From: Salvator merianae | Lineage: Eukaryota > Chordata > Lepidosauria > Squamata > Teiidae | Length of the DNA: 64,000 nt | Reading direction: 5' to 3' | Assembly (NCBI GenBank): GCA_003586115.2 | Contig: QVOM02000034.1 | Span: 107,087,510-107,151,509 of the forward strand | Shown: piece after piece, positions 21,341 through 34,410 of the stretch | How the letters are laid out: each line of letters begins with the position of its first letter | Numbering within the stretch: the stretch's first letter is position 1 | Position numbers and translations under genes: made by a program | The notes under the pieces: generated by a model | Seen by the model: only the letters and a program-made list of their open reading frames with translations | Database searches by the model: none | Told to the model about the DNA's origin: nothing

Positions 21341-23931
21341 AGGAGGGGGCCTTAAAATTGCTCATCAGCAGTTAGAACTTGGGCAGCAGACTGAGCAAGT
21401 TCACAGGTCAACTGGTTGCAACCATATCTGTGATAGTTATGTGCATTTCTATTATAATAATTATTTATAAAGACTGGGACTAGGAGATGCATAGGCTCTT
21501 CATATGTGGATCATGTTTTGGAGAGCATGATCTCAGGGAGCCCATAGAGGAGGGTGTGCTGATGTAACATTTTTCAAAGTGTAGAGATGTAGGTCTGCAC
21601 TCAAACTTTGTCAGAGGCCCACAATTCTTATGGGCAACCTTGTCTACTCATATTGCTGGTTGCCCATCCACAGATCTGTGGAAGTGGGACTAGAATATGC
21701 CTAATTCTGAGAATGCGAATCAGGGGGCTCCTACACATTAGTCTGAAACTGACATTGGGGTGATTTGGGGATGATTCTGCCAGATGCCAGTCGCATCAAA
21801 ATGCCTCTTGAGTCATTCTAAGGCTTCCTTAACATGCTTGAGAGTTCTGTGCAGGACAAGGAGAACAAGTTGTCAAGACCAGTATTGGGCCAGTGTGTGT
21901 TAGTGTTATTCCACTCTCTTGATGGGTAGGCTTGTCTGCCCATTTATTATTTGTAAAAGTTACTGAAGCCAAATATGTATTGCCACAAATAAAGACACCT
22001 TGTTAAAAAGTTAACAGGATTTTTGTAGTTTCCAGTATTCGGATATGTGAAAAAATAGATAATGATAATAATAAAAAGCACCATAGGTGATGTGGGGATG
22101 GGAAAAACAGGGCTATCAGATGCATAACATTGTGACAGGAATGCCAGATCAAAACAGAACAAGAATGGAGTAGGTGGGAAGGAAGTATAAAGGAGCTGGT
22201 GGGATTTCCTACACCTAATTTTTAATCTGATTAACCTCTGATTAACCTCTAGAATACAGAGTACACATCAGCAAAGCAACTAGCTATTTTCCTTTCACAC
22301 TATCTAACCACATTATCTAACTTCCGGTGTGGAAAGCTCTCTCAGAGGCCCATAGACATCTGGTCATGTGCTTTCTGCGCTCCCGGGCTACCCCATGGAT
22401 GTGATTTCCTACCCAGGGAACAACCCTAATATTGAGGAGATTAGGAAGTCAACACTGCTTTCTCTCTCCTGTGTCCAGTCCTCATGGAAGAATTACTCCC
22501 CGGCTTATGGAATGGATGGGACAAGAGCAGCAGTGCCCCACTCGTACGTTTTCCACTTTTCTTTTGTTTTTAGCAAAATACAGCAGAAAAAGGTAAGGAG
22601 AGAGGGAAAGGACAGCTGACAGCTGACTTTGAGTCAGCTACCTTCCCTCCTTTGTTGCCATGCAACTGATGCTCTTTATAGGTAGCTTTATGAGCAACTG
22701 AGCTGAGGCAGGGGAAGCACCATAGCTGGATTTCCCTCAACTTATGGGGAAATATGCAGCAGTGTAGAGGCAGCCTCAGTTTGTGATACCAGTGGCAAGT
22801 TTTATGCAAGTCTCCCTCATTGTCCCTTTTTTTTTTTCCGGTATTTTTTTTTCCCTTCTGTAATGTGTTGACAAGTACACTGCTAGTTAATTAAAGTATT
22901 AAGGCATTTGATCCCTGGCTGAAGTCTTAAAAAGTTCTGGTCCATTGTACACACTGGTTTGCATGGGCGTCCAGTGTTCAGGTCTGTTTCAATTTGTTGA
23001 TAATGGTTGAAGGCGAGACAGATGAAAATGAACAAACCCAAAGGATGGTTTACTTCTAGCTTAAACCTTTCTGCACCATTTGCTTTCTGTCTGTTAGTGT
23101 ATTTTACTAGGGTAGTGTATTATCGTATTGTTACAGTGTTCAGAGCAGCAGTATCTGACCAACTATGAACTGGTGAAGTATGCATAATATGCTCGATCAC
23201 TATATAGTCAGAGGGTAGCAAATCTCCTGGTCTGTGATTCAGTTGATCAGCAAGTCCGTTTACTTGTTGGCCTTCTATGTAAAATCTGTTCCAAAAGCTG
23301 GCATCAGCTAAACATCCAGCTCATTGTTAGAATGCTTTGCTTTTCAGAATTATCGAGACAAGACGAGAAAGAAGACTCTGGATGTTGCAAGTTTAAGAGA
23401 CTTGCCTACCTTTTGATATTTTCATAAGTCACTTCCTTTTTTGCCTGAGTTTACAAGAGAAACTGAATGATTGCTGTTTCTGTTATTATAGCACTCTGGT
23501 TGTTGTTTTTTTGTTTTTTTGTTTGTTTTTTTATCATGAGAACATTTTGAATATCACGATTTAAAAGAATCAATATCTTTTGGAGAAAAGCTTCAAAATA
23601 TCAATCGTTTTAGTCATTTTTCCCAAAGATGTTGTTCTTATCAATAGGACTTTATTTAAAGCTTTTTAGCTTTTTGCTGTTAGGACCTCCCAAATTAAAT
23701 TGAATAGAATGGCTAGTAACCCAGCAATAAATCTGGCAATGATCTAGGAACTCTCTACTTTCTTTGTCACCTATGGAACAAAAGTATCTGTTGAAAGGGT
23801 GATTGTACCTCTTTTATTCTGCTCACTAGAGCAGTCTGTGGCTTATAGTGATCACATCTATTGGAGACAATATATTCAGGTTCCACATGATTCTACCCTA
23901 AATCTGCTTTTTTTTGCTGAGCAGATTTTGT
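21341..23931. other. Anonymous intron
   Basis: No supported gene or element. T-rich low-complexity patches lie at 22,828-22,853 and 23,500-23,535. The sequence around 22,200-22,640 is less AT-rich, with a small open frame of no recognised family. Confidence 0.5.
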
Positions 23932-24350
23932 GAGCCTTTCTGCACTTACCTGTGCAAGTCTGAATCTATGGATCCAAATCAGGCAGGGGTTGATCTCAGT
24001 CTGTTTTGGACCAGCCCCAGTACTGGCCCATAAGCTCAAGTGAGCTTCAGAGTTAGCTGTGATAGCCAGGAACTAAGGTTTCCTGGTCAGGGGACCCATT
24101 TCATCACACTGCCAAAATGTGTCCCCCATGGTCCTAGTATACTGTTAGATCTCATTATTGAGGTCAACCAGTACTCCAGCCCAGAAGTGTACCAGGAGGC
24201 CATTTTGGGCCTCTTGGTTTGGAATATGTTCCCTCTTGTGTAGACAGGTGGCAGGGCTTCTCTAATCTGCGCTAATGTGCAGACAAAAGAGGTCCAGAAG
24301 AGGGTTACAGTCCTGACAGATCCAGACCTAAGGTTAGCACAGAAAGGCCC
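23932..24350. mobile_element. Group A MITE-like element
   Basis: Left end GAGCCTTTCTGCACTTACC, right end AGCACAGAAAGGCCC. Internal phrases match the 16,708 copy: CCTAGTATACTGTTAG, GACAAAAGAGGTCCAGAAG and the palindrome around CCAGGAACTAAGG. No coding capacity. Confidence 0.7.
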
Positions 24351-26450
24351 TTGGTGTTTTTTTTAATAAGTTTGTTCTCCTATAGTTTGGCTTGCAACTT
24401 CAGTATGTTCACTAGAAAGGACTACTGTAGGTGGCATCTGAACTTTACCGTGGGAAGGGACGGAGGCATTCTCTTTTTTAAATGAATTCAAATTGGCCAA
24501 TGCTGACATAGGAGGAAGGACTTTGGCACAAAGTCTTCAGCTGTGCTGCTTTTTCCTACTTTGCAGGTGGACTGTGCCCTCTGGTTTAAGCTGATACTGT
24601 GAGATGGGAACAGAGATAGGACAGCTGTGGTAGGGAATCACCTACCTTGTATAAAGTAGCATTGGCTCACAATCTTTCCATTCTCTTTTTGGCAGTAAAC
24701 ATGCATAGCAACACAAACCTTCTGAAGCAGCATTGCATTCACACAGCATTGCTTGTTCATATACAATATAGGTGTCTCATTGTTGGAGGAAAAGATGGGG
24801 GATGCTCCAGCCATTTCCTGAATTGGCTAGAGGAGCTATGTGGCATGGGGAAATCCAAAAATAATGAAAGAGAAGTGGGCATAATAAATTATCCAAGTAT
24901 TGCACTTGGCATGGTTGGATGGGAGAAGAAAGGAGAGGATCAGAAGTTGAGGCAGGTGTCACATAGACATGTGAGAAAACAGGAGGAAATAAGGATACGT
25001 GGACTTAAACAGTGGAAACAGTCATTTATTCTGTGGTATGTGGCGATGTATGTGGTTTTCACCAATGGCACAACAAGTAGAAATGGAAATGCCATCTCAG
25101 AGGAGCAAGGGCAAGCCCATGTGGCTGCTGTTGCAAAGCATGAAAATATAAAGTATATCCAAGTACAGCAATGATCAAAGAGGAGTGGGAGTGAGAAATT
25201 TAAATGAAGCACCCCACTTTGGAATGGAAATGTCAACTCTCCAGGGGTGTGGTTTATGAAAGCTTCACAGCAGCTACAGTCTGTAAAAATAGCCCCAAAG
25301 CTCTGTCTGTTGTGGAGAGACGGAAAGTGTAAAGCCATGCTGGTCTTCTGCTGTGTGGCTTCGCTGGAAAGGAATGAAACCGGGGTGAACAGAGCATTGC
25401 AAATAATCTGTTAGTCCTGGGTGTTTTAAGGATCATAGTCTGACCTGCAGGCAACTTCACAGTTAATTGAGAGGCTGGCAGGAAATGGGAGTGAGAAATC
25501 CCAACAGTTCGTAGAGCATAGGTACACAGCAGAGCAAAAACCAAAAAAAAAGAGAGGAGATTTCCAGGAGAAATGACCAGTCCTCTAGTGCGTGAAGCAG
25601 GGAATGTTGGGAGAAAATGGAAGGTCCATTCTATGCAGTTCAAGGATAGATACACAAACGAGTGGGACACACAAAATTGCTCTAAGCATACACTAACAGA
25701 TGTCACTGTAGAGAGGCTATAGTAAAACTGACTTTTCTTACTGGGATAAAGTGGATAAAACAACTCTGGTACAGTTGGATCCTAAGTGAGAGACACATTT
25801 TCATACACAGGTATTGTTCTTCTCTATGTAAGGACTCCCTCTTGAGCCTTACACAGACAGATACTGAGAAAAGTGCAGACTGGTCAAATCATGTGAATGG
25901 GACTACATTTTGAATGGGCAGCCTATCTGGGATTTGTAGTCTACTTCCTGTCAGTCTGGATTCGGGTATGGAACCATTAGCTCCTGAAAGAGATGGTCCA
26001 GGAATCTTTTTGTTCAGGTGTGACTAGCACAGGCACAAATAAAAGCTTCTCCCCACCACTGTGTAGTCGTTACAGGTTTGAGGCTCCATTTGAAGTCCAT
26101 GTGAGACTGGCAGATCTTCCTTTGATCTCACCTGTTTGGGGCTAGATCAAAGGAAGATTGCAAGCACTGCATGGACATCATGAGTGGGTGGGGGTGGATG
26201 GGGGTGTGGAAACTAAAAGTAGTGGTGATATAAATCTCAAAGCTGTTAAGAAATGCATTCAAGATAAGGATAAAAAACAATTAAAACCATATAAACCACT
26301 TCATACCTATTTGATAGCAATGCTTATCAAATGCTTTATAGGAGATCTGAACAAGGTTCAAGGGAAAATAAAGAAATAAAAATTCTGCACCAATCTGCAT
26401 GGGTGCTATTGCATTGTCCACGTTTCATTGACTGTGAATGGACAGGTATC
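24351..26450. other. Anonymous intron
   Basis: Overlapping open frames occur on both strands (24,647-25,174 +, 25,338-24,940 -, 25,763-25,254 -) but none has a recognisable domain or splice context. I regard them as chance frames. Confidence 0.5.
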
Positions 26451-26453
26451 TGT

Positions 26454-26633
26454 GGCCCTTTCTGCCCTGGATCATATTCTGGATTATATCCTGGAATAAG
26501 GGCCCGCCATTCACATACTGGTGCAGACCATCGCAGGCCCCACCTGGAGCCTGCCATACTTTGTACTAGCATGTGGACAGCAGGTCCCTATTCTGAAGTA
26601 TAATCTGGAATAAGGCCCAGTGCAGAAAGGGCC
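26454..26633. mobile_element. Group B MITE, complete
   Basis: 180 bp with long near-inverse ends: GGCCCTTTCTGCCCTGG at the left and CAGTGCAGAAAGGGCC at the right, followed inward by ATTATATCCTGGAATAAGGG and its inverse. It is flanked by TGT on both sides (26,451-26,453 and 26,634-26,636). It can fold almost end to end and has no coding capacity. It sits directly upstream of an L1 end and may have inserted into it. Confidence 0.82.
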
Positions 26634-26636
26634 TGT

Positions 26637-27950
26637 GTCAATCTGGAGAACCTTGAAAACTCGAAACGAATGATTAAGCATATAAAAATAAAGAGATCAG
26701 TGAATTGGAAAAGAAGAAATTAAGTATATTAGCTAAAATTCAAGCATTCAAAATATTGATTATCCTCCAAATGTTATACTTATTTCAAGGTTTGCCAGGA
26801 ACAATCTCATATAGGATATTGAAGATGCAGGATAAAAAATAAAAGGGAATAAAAGACCAAGGATTTCCAGAATGGTTTTAAATGTGCTTTAGGAAGAAGG
26901 AGGGTGGGGTATTCCCAACTTAGAAGGGTATTATGATGCTTTTCAGTTAGTAAAAATGATGAATCCAGAGATGGCAGAGGATAAAAAATGTGCAAGAATA
27001 GAAGCAGAACAAAACAAGCTCTTTTGACAATCTTTAACTGATCAAAAGGTAAGTAATAAAATGTATGGAATGTATAGGACATTAATTACATGGAAGAGGT
27101 GGTCAGAAAACCTTGTACCTTCAATTTCTAAGTCAAGTCCAATAGAAGAATTGAATAGTAAAGGAGAACTTTTGGGAGAAAGATGGTTGAGAAGGTTAAA
27201 GGATCAAATATATAGAAGAATGGGCAACTTGAGCAAGGAGGGCCAAAGATAAAGATTGAATTGGCAGGAATGCTGAGAGGCGCAAACTGGCTAAAATTAT
27301 CAGGACTACATAATTGTACAACATTTCAAATGAAAATGTGAAGAAAGCAATGGAAAAGTCAAAAACAGATTTCAAAAAAGTTATAGTGATAGAATATATA
27401 GAATTTTAATGGAAGCCTGAGATAAGATAGAGACTACCTTAATGGAAATATGGAAAAAGGATTAGAAATGGATAAGTTAGGAATAAGAGATTATTAAACA
27501 ACAAAAATAATAGAATGAAAGAATTAGGAATGAAGTTTTTATCAAAATGGTATAGAACACCATGTCAATTAAGTTCTATAAATAAGACGAGTTCAACATG
27601 TTGGCATGAATATTCTAAAAAAGGAACATTCATTCATATGATGTGGAGCTGTGATAAAATACAGAAGTTTGGGGGAAAATAGGGTTAGAAATAGGTGATG
27701 GATAGGTCTATGGACAAAAGATAAATGTTTATTGCGTAGAATGAGAGATCAAATAAGGTATGAGGACAAATGCTTAATTAGAGAACTTATAATGACAGCA
27801 CAAGCAATTATAGTATGTAGATGGAAAAATGCTAGGAAGTGGCAAATGGAAAGATGTTATTATTATATACAAAGTAACTGAAATTTGATTTGATAAGGGA
27901 AGGAAGCATGCAGGCTCCAACAGGCTCTCATTTAGTTAAATCAAAAGGAC
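26637..27950 (+). mobile_element. L1-type LINE, ORF2 C-terminal fragment (sense)
   Basis: On the + strand the block reads as the part of L1 ORF2 after the reverse transcriptase: LSILAKIQAFKILIILQMLY, then a fragment like GIKDQGFPEWF and a GGVFPT piece, then KMYGMYRTLITWKRWSENL, GELLGERWLRRLKDQIYRRM, and a long A-rich tail of stop-filled sequence. The 5' part of the element is missing (5' truncation is typical) and frame breaks are frequent. Similar sequences lie in antisense at 41,590 and 53,965. Confidence 0.75.
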
Positions 27951-28772
27951 AGGGTTCCATTACAGAGGGGAATCCCTCTCTAATGTTAATTCATATTGCC
28001 CCCTCCCAGGATGACTTGACAAAGTGTCAAAGTGGGGGGGGGGCATCATTTGATTGCCTCACTCTGTAGGCTTTTCCGATGCTCCCTGAAGATGTCCTTT
28101 GTCTATATATTGTTAATAACTATGCAAGAAGAGAGAATTTCTTCATATCTTGTTGTCAGTACAAGCTAGCGTGTATTTTATTTTCAAAAAGGTTTAGTTT
28201 GCAACTTTGTTTCTTACAATTCTGCTGCTGATTCAACAGCTATAATTTGCTGTGCACTTCAGCTAGCCTATTGTCAGTGAAGATCACATTAAAAACTGTT
28301 GTTTTGTGCATGTCCCTTTGTATTCCTAGTATAGTCCACATTTTTTGCAGAGTGGATTTTATCCACTTGTAGTCCTTTTTCCCTGGTTATTTTAGTACCT
28401 TTTTTGATGTGAATATTGACCCAGATTATCTGTGGCTGGAAGGGGTGTTCCCAGTGAGAGGAAGGAAGTTTTTCCTTTTTTTTCTTCTTTTTATAAGCGT
28501 GGCTGGCCAAAGAGCAGCTGACTGGAGGACTTTTGAGCAAGGGATTAGATTCCCATTCCTCTGTAGTTAAGAACACTGCAGTTGATTTTTTTTTTTTTTT
28601 TCTGATTAGACATATGCAAAACAGAAGGTGTCTGTAATGGGCAGCTTGTATTACTCAGTTATTCTTCTCAATCTTTGCATGCAAAAAGACCCCCAAAACA
28701 ACACAAACATAAATGGATAGAAATGATGTGAGGGGTAAGGTACTCCTGTCTGTCTGTCTTTCTCTCTGCCTT

Positions 28773-28811
<39 letters not shown>

Positions 28812-30294
28812 TACATGCACACAAACACTCACTGACACACATGCCCTGTTGCTGCTCAAGGCACAGTTAGCAAACCAAGCTCCGGGCTTGGATTTAAAAG
28901 TTTTTAAAGTTTTTTTTAAAAAAATCATGCTTTCCTTTTTCTTTCCTGTTAAGCTGCTTTTCTTCTTGTGCTGCAAGGGCTTTATACTAAGGACCGAGCT
29001 ACGCTAGATAAATACAGCACAAGCATTTTGTTATCATTTTCATAGGGACAGATTTAAAACTTTCATTCCACTTTCCTTTTTTTTTTTTTTTTTTTTACTT
29101 TGTTTCTGGAATATACGAGGTTGCTTTTAACCACTCTGAATGTGCAATCTTCTGATCATGGTGGTGTGAATTTATGTGTGTGTCACAGTTGGGCAATCGC
29201 CTACCTGCTGGGACATTCGGGAAGAGGATCAAAAGGTGTGACTTGTTTCTTCTGATCCAATCAAGAGCAGCAAGGAAGAAGTAGGCTTGCGTGGGATTAA
29301 AAACCCTGCCATGTTGTCTATACTGAGATTTCCAGCTGCAAAGTACTCCAGCAGTGTTCTCAATATATGTTGCTCTCAATTCTTTTATTCATATAAAGTG
29401 ACTAATTGAGCCCCACTACAATAATAGGGAATTCTGAAAAGAAATTTGGAGGGGAAAAAGCAGTCAATGAGCTGCCAGATTATAGTTATAGCCTACGGAG
29501 AAAGAGCAGGATCAAAATACCGACTGCCATTTCTCTCAATCTGTTAACAGAACAGTATTTGATAGTGGCTGAACCTGTCTTTCCCACTGTTCTGAGCAGT
29601 GGTATTGGCTTCACAGCCGCCCTCAAACGTAGAATTACGGAAGAAAAATACAACACATATGCCATTTGGTACAAAATGCACCTTTGTGCAAAAGCATAAA
29701 ATGACACTGTAAAAAGCAATTGAGCTTTTGCGGTTTGCCACCATACTGCACATAAGGTAAAGAGCTCAAAGAGTGGAGGGAGCAATAACCAATCAGAGAG
29801 AGGGGTGAGATTGACCCCATTTCTTCTGTGAGAATGGGAAGGTCTATCCATTGTTCAAGATGAATGCACTTACTGTGTGACAGTGTAAAAGAAAAACAGA
29901 AGTGCACTGAACTAATGTAAGTGTGATCACACTACTTTTGGAATTAAACGGTAACAAAACGGAAGCTAGAAAATAGTGTTGTAATCAATCTGTATTTAGC
30001 TAGAACGTAGAGCAGTGTTTGTGATAGGAAAACAGACTCCTCTTTATTAAAGGCAGAGGGGCTTTCAGGTCTGAGATGTGCCTGCAAACCTGTATGCATG
30101 AATAGGGGTGATTTTAGGTGAGTGCTACAAAGAAATTGGCAAATTATATATGCTATATTTGGTGGGGGGCTGGCCAGAATATATGCTAGAGCACAGTAAA
30201 GGAGGAATTGAAATAATAATAATAAAATTGAGAGTTGGGGGAAATTACCAATTATTAAGTAAGAGAAGAAGTCTGGAAATGGCAGGCAGATAGA
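27951..30294. other. Anonymous intron with low-complexity tracts
   Basis: No gene seen. Short tracts: (TC)n(AC)n at 28,771-28,811, T runs at 28,586-28,600 and 29,079-29,096, G run at 28,034-28,043. The stretch 29,486-29,907 has overlapping antisense open frames without domains. Confidence 0.5.
28771..28811. repeat. (TC)n(AC)n compound microsatellite
   Basis: About 13 TC units run directly into about 8 AC units. Confidence 0.95.
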
Positions 30295-30690
30295 GGGCCT
30301 TTTTGCACTTTCATCCTTAGAACGGGATGCCAGCAGGATTCCAGCATTTGCAGTGTGAATGCTGGTGTCCTGCTTGCATTCCTCACCATGACAGTGACCA
30401 GAAAGTATCCAGCCACTGCCAGGGTGACCGGCAACACCGTGGATCATGCAGGTGTAGCCACACTGTGTTGCCTGATCATGCAGGTGCATGATCGTGCAGG
30501 TGCAGCACTGCTGAGCAGCTCTGCATTTGCACCTGGAAGCAGTCTAGCTGCTTCCAGTACAGCTGTGGAGCAATCAGGAACATCTGAAGTCTGCTCCCAA
30601 TCGCATGGGCCTCTGCAAAGTGCAGAGGCACTTGACAAGGGAACGGCCCTGATGGTCACTAACTTCTAGTGTGAACTAGCTTCAAGTGTG
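30295..30690. mobile_element. Group C MITE-like element
   Basis: Begins GGGCCTTTTTGCACTTTC and fades out after TCTAGTGTGAACTAG. Group C phrases: GCATTTGCAGTGTGAATG, CCAGCCACTGCCA, GTGGATCATGCAGG and a GGCCTCTGCAAAGTGC run before the right end. The conserved palindrome seen in four other copies is missing here. Confidence 0.65.
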
Positions 30691-31437
30691 AACTGGAGTG
30701 AAATGAAGCTAGAAGGAGCACAAGCGTCCCCAAGTAAATCTGCATTAAATGTTTGCGAAGATCCTACTCTGTGAACTTGTACCATTTGGACGAGCCTTCT
30801 CAAAGGATAAATACAGTGCAAACAACCCTGGTGTAGTCAGACCCAGAAAATGCCTCAGCATGTTCTTAGATTGTTATCTTCTATTAGATCCTGAAATGGC
30901 CATAAAAAGTCATAATCTAATGAATTCCCTGGATAGGAGAGGTGAGATAAGGAGTGTGTAAAACTTGACAAAATGTCTCACATTATGACACCCTCCAGAA
31001 ATATCATCATCTCAGTTAGATTCATCAAACCATTTGCAAATTCACTCTTCTTTGATTTTCTGTTTTCACTAGAAGACCCACTGTCCTATAAAAAAGGAAC
31101 CTCATGGATCCTACTACTATGCATCTGTATTTTCTTTATGTCTGGAGTGCAGAATAAGGGAAGGGGTTATTGGAATCATTGGCAAGCTTTGCTGTGTGTG
31201 TGTGCAAACACTGCCCCCCTCTGCCAGACCCTGGCAAAGGGGCAGCCCACTCTCTGGCATACAGGCTTGAACATTGTGAAAACTGCATAAGTAATGACAC
31301 TGCAACTGCAGGTGAAAGTGTGTGTTTGTGGGGAACAGCAGTGCCCTTCAATGCATTACATATATACACTTTCAAAGCAGCATCAGTATTGGATGGGATA
31401 CAGCATTGCTTGCTGCAGCCTGTCCATTCTCAAACTA

Positions 31438-31830
31438 GGGCCTTTCTACACTTGCTGGAGTTCCGCATCAGCAAGTATGCTAAGGGCCTCCCATCTGCAC
31501 ATTAGTGTGGAATACAGGAGGCCCCACCTAATGCTGATATGCTCTGTCTGCACAGGACAAAGTGTGATCCGAATCAGGAAGCTCTTGATCCAGATTGCTG
31601 GTGACCCTGATTTATCGAGTCCACTGGCATACTAGTGGGGTCAAATCTAGATCACAGGGCATGCAAAAACTCTATGCCCCTGTGTTCTGATTTACTGGAG
31701 GACTCATTTCAGCAGTGTAGGAAATTGTGGTGCCCTAGGAAAAATGCTGGCTGATGGAGCGTGCAGAGAACGGTTTCAAAGCATGTGCGAGCTTTGGGGC
31801 TGGCCTGAAGGCTGGGCCGGAACAGCCTGC
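31438..31830. mobile_element. Group A MITE-like element, inverted, truncated
   Basis: Starts AGGGCCTTTCTACACTTGC and reads as the reverse of the copy at 5,365 (CACATTAGTGTGGAATACAG, GAGGCCCCACC, GCTCTGTCTGCACAGGAC, GTGATCCGAATCAGGAAG). Its far end is lost where a group C element begins. Confidence 0.6.
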
Positions 31831-31833
31831 TCT

Positions 31834-32269
31834 GCACGTTTTCACACTTTCCACCTTAGAATGGGATAATTATCTTATTGTAAGGCAGAACAGTCCCCGC
31901 GGTGCAGCAGCCATCAGCACTGCAAGGGCTGAGACAGCCTGGAAATGGGCTCCCAGGACTCACAGTGCAAATACTGATTACCCACCATGATAGCGACCAT
32001 TGAAATGTCCAGCCACTGCCACGGTGACTGGGGATGCAGTGCACGGCTGTGCAGCCACAGCCACATCACGGTGTAGCCTACACTGTTTGCACCCTGAAGT
32101 AGGTACAAATGTTGCATACCAGGAGCAGTCCAGCTGCTTCTAGTCCAGCTGTGGACAATGTTTTAGTTATCCACAGCTAGTAGCAAATGGGAGTGTCTGC
32201 AGATGCTCCCAGTCACTAGGGCCTCCATGAAATGTGACTGCTCACTAGCACTAAAGTGTGAACAGGCCC
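31834..32269. mobile_element. Group C MITE-like element
   Basis: The left end is reduced to CGTTTTCACACTTTCC; the right end AAAGTGTGAACAGGCCC is intact. The palindrome near the left end (31,855-31,886, core GGGATAATTATC) is partly eroded. Phrases CCAGCCACTGCCACGGTGAC and CCAGGAGCAGTCCAGCTGC are shared with 61,334 and 58,323. Confidence 0.7.
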
Positions 32270-34245
32270 ACTGTGCAGATGGCGTTGTTCCAGCCCAGAA
32301 TGATCCATCCCAGTCTTGGGATGGATCACTTTGTTCCAGACAAACTGTTCTGGACTACACCAGGTAAGAGCAGAAATGTCCTTGTTGGTCTTCACTTGCA
32401 ACGTATTCCTATTCTAGCATGTATTTTCCCTAATAGAGTCTATTTTTCTCCTTTTAAACTTAAGCATCTCTCTCTGGGCATTCTTTAATGAGTTAAGTGT
32501 GATCACAGATACATATTTCCCCTGCTGTGCTTATTTTGAAATAGGGGTCCATTTAATAATGCCTTGGCATCTGTTGTAGCCTTATGCATTAGAGCTTAAA
32601 AGAAAAGTATTGGTGCTGGTACTTCTGCTAGAATGGATATTTAGGTTTTTTTAAAGTATTTGTACTCCACTTGTCACATAAAATATCTCAAAATATATCA
32701 AATAAACATGGTTAAACATAGTCAATGTGTGTGTTTATATTAAAAAGTTGGTGGAATCAAGGGAGGACCGTTCACACTGAAAGGCCTGCATGAAATGTTG
32801 CACCTTCAATAGGCACTTAAAATATGATTGTTGTATTCAAACAGGACTGCTTTTTAATAGAAATGGATTTCACGTAGATTATTGACCAGACAGAAGATTG
32901 CTTAGATAAGCCTAAACTGTTGCACATAGTATAGCTATGTTCTACCTAGAACTTGCCTAAATATTGCAGAGATAAAGGTTTGCTTTCTATTTTGGTTTCC
33001 ATTGCTTGGTTAAAGAACTAAATAATAGCATAGTGAGCCCTACCATTAGTCAGAGTGAGGTGCTTGCCTTGGGCAGATATTTTAACTGTCATGAAAGGGC
33101 AGCAAATTGTTAGTTTTTAATTTGTTACTTTTGAAGTGTTGCTCCTGCTGAAGAAGAGAGAGGATTGTCAGATTGCCTCAGGTGCTCGGCTGGCTTTGGA
33201 AACTATGTACCTTGATTTTATATTTGTGTATGTGTGTGTCTGTGTCTGTGTGCGAGCGTGCATGAGTAACATGTGTGTGTGTGTGTGTTATTTTTGTTTT
33301 GGTATTGCAGGGCAGTAAAGTGTCTTAAACTGACCTTGATTAATGATCTGTTAATTACTTTTAAGGCATCAAAACCATAATTTTGAAAGGTAGAAAAGGA
33401 CACCTGAAGAACGTTCAAAGTGAAGGCTTAAAAAGTAAAACAACAACAACAACAGTGCAGGACAATTTATGTAGGATTGTGGTTTGCTGTAATTATTGTC
33501 ATATTTTCCCTAAGTATTCAGCTTCGTCTGTGATTTCTCACAGAATCAATCATTTAAAGCCATTTAGGTAATAAAGTTCAGGCGTACCTTCCTACCATCT
33601 TATTTTATGGCATTTGCCGAGTTCTTTGGAATGTGTTAACTTTTGCTGTTTTGGTACAGTAAATGCACTCTCTGTAATATCTATTATGGCATGGTCAAAG
33701 GATAATTTATTGTCAAATAGAAAAAAATAGGTCAACACTAATGTCACTTGATGATCAACCGCCCCCCCCCCCAAGTTTAATAAAACATCTCAACAGCATG
33801 CATCCTGCACAGCAGTTGATATTTTATTACAACTGCAGTACCTGGGCTATAGCAGTAGTGTAATTACCGAGCTGTCACACTGATAAGTGGGATTAATGGC
33901 AGCCTGATGCACTTTAGTCTGCAGAGTGCTCTGTGAATTGGAAGATGGTGTTGTTATAAGAGTCTGTCTATGTGGACATATTCACAGATTCCTTCTGCTT
34001 CCACCTCCCCAGCCATAGCCACAAATTCAAGTGTGCAGTGCCTTGCCTCATTAGCATCTGACATTTTCAGCAGCTGTTGTTTGGGAACCATAACAATCGC
34101 AACAACAACAACAAACAACAACATGCTAATGAAGGTGCTATCTGAATAATGGCATCATGCTCTAATCCGTTTTGCATTCTATTTTTCATTAAAAATGTCT
34201 TTCTGGAGAAATCCTGATTTGAGATGTTTGCTTTCCATATGTAAC
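32270..34245. other. Anonymous intron with (TG)n tract and possible conserved block
   Basis: An imperfect (TG)n run lies at 33,225-33,289 and an 11-C run at 33,762-33,772. The part at 33,790-34,075 is complex, non-repetitive sequence with homeodomain-like words (TAATTAC, GGGATTAATGG); it is discussed as a candidate non-coding element. (CAA)n follows at 34,097-34,122. Confidence 0.45.
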
Positions 34246-34248
34246 TTT

Positions 34249-34407
34249 GGCCCTTTCTGCCCTGGGCCTTATTCTGGCTTATACCCTAGAACAGGGATCT
34301 GCTGTCCACCAGCTAGTGCAGACTATGGCAGGCCCTGGACTAGCATGCAGATGATTGGTCCCTATTCTGGGAAATAATCCAGAATAAGTCCCAGGGCAGA
34401 AAGGGCC
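34249..34407. mobile_element. Group B MITE, complete
   Basis: 159 bp with clean inverse ends GGCCCTTTCTGCCCTGGG and CCCAGGGCAGAAAGGGCC, extended inward by CCTTATTCTGG and its inverse. Flanked by TTT on both sides (34,246-34,248 and 34,408-34,410). The best preserved group B copy; no coding capacity. Confidence 0.88.
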
Positions 34408-34410
34408 TTT

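Noticed and set aside
24647..25174. 175-codon open frame on the + strand
   Set aside because: No recognisable domain, no splice or promoter context, and overlapping antisense frames of similar length in the same AT-poor patch. It lies in a large intron, and a chance frame is the simplest reading.
29944..30489. 181-codon open frame on the - strand
   Set aside because: Half of it lies inside a group C element, and the translation has no domain, only hydrophobic stretches typical of random T-rich DNA.
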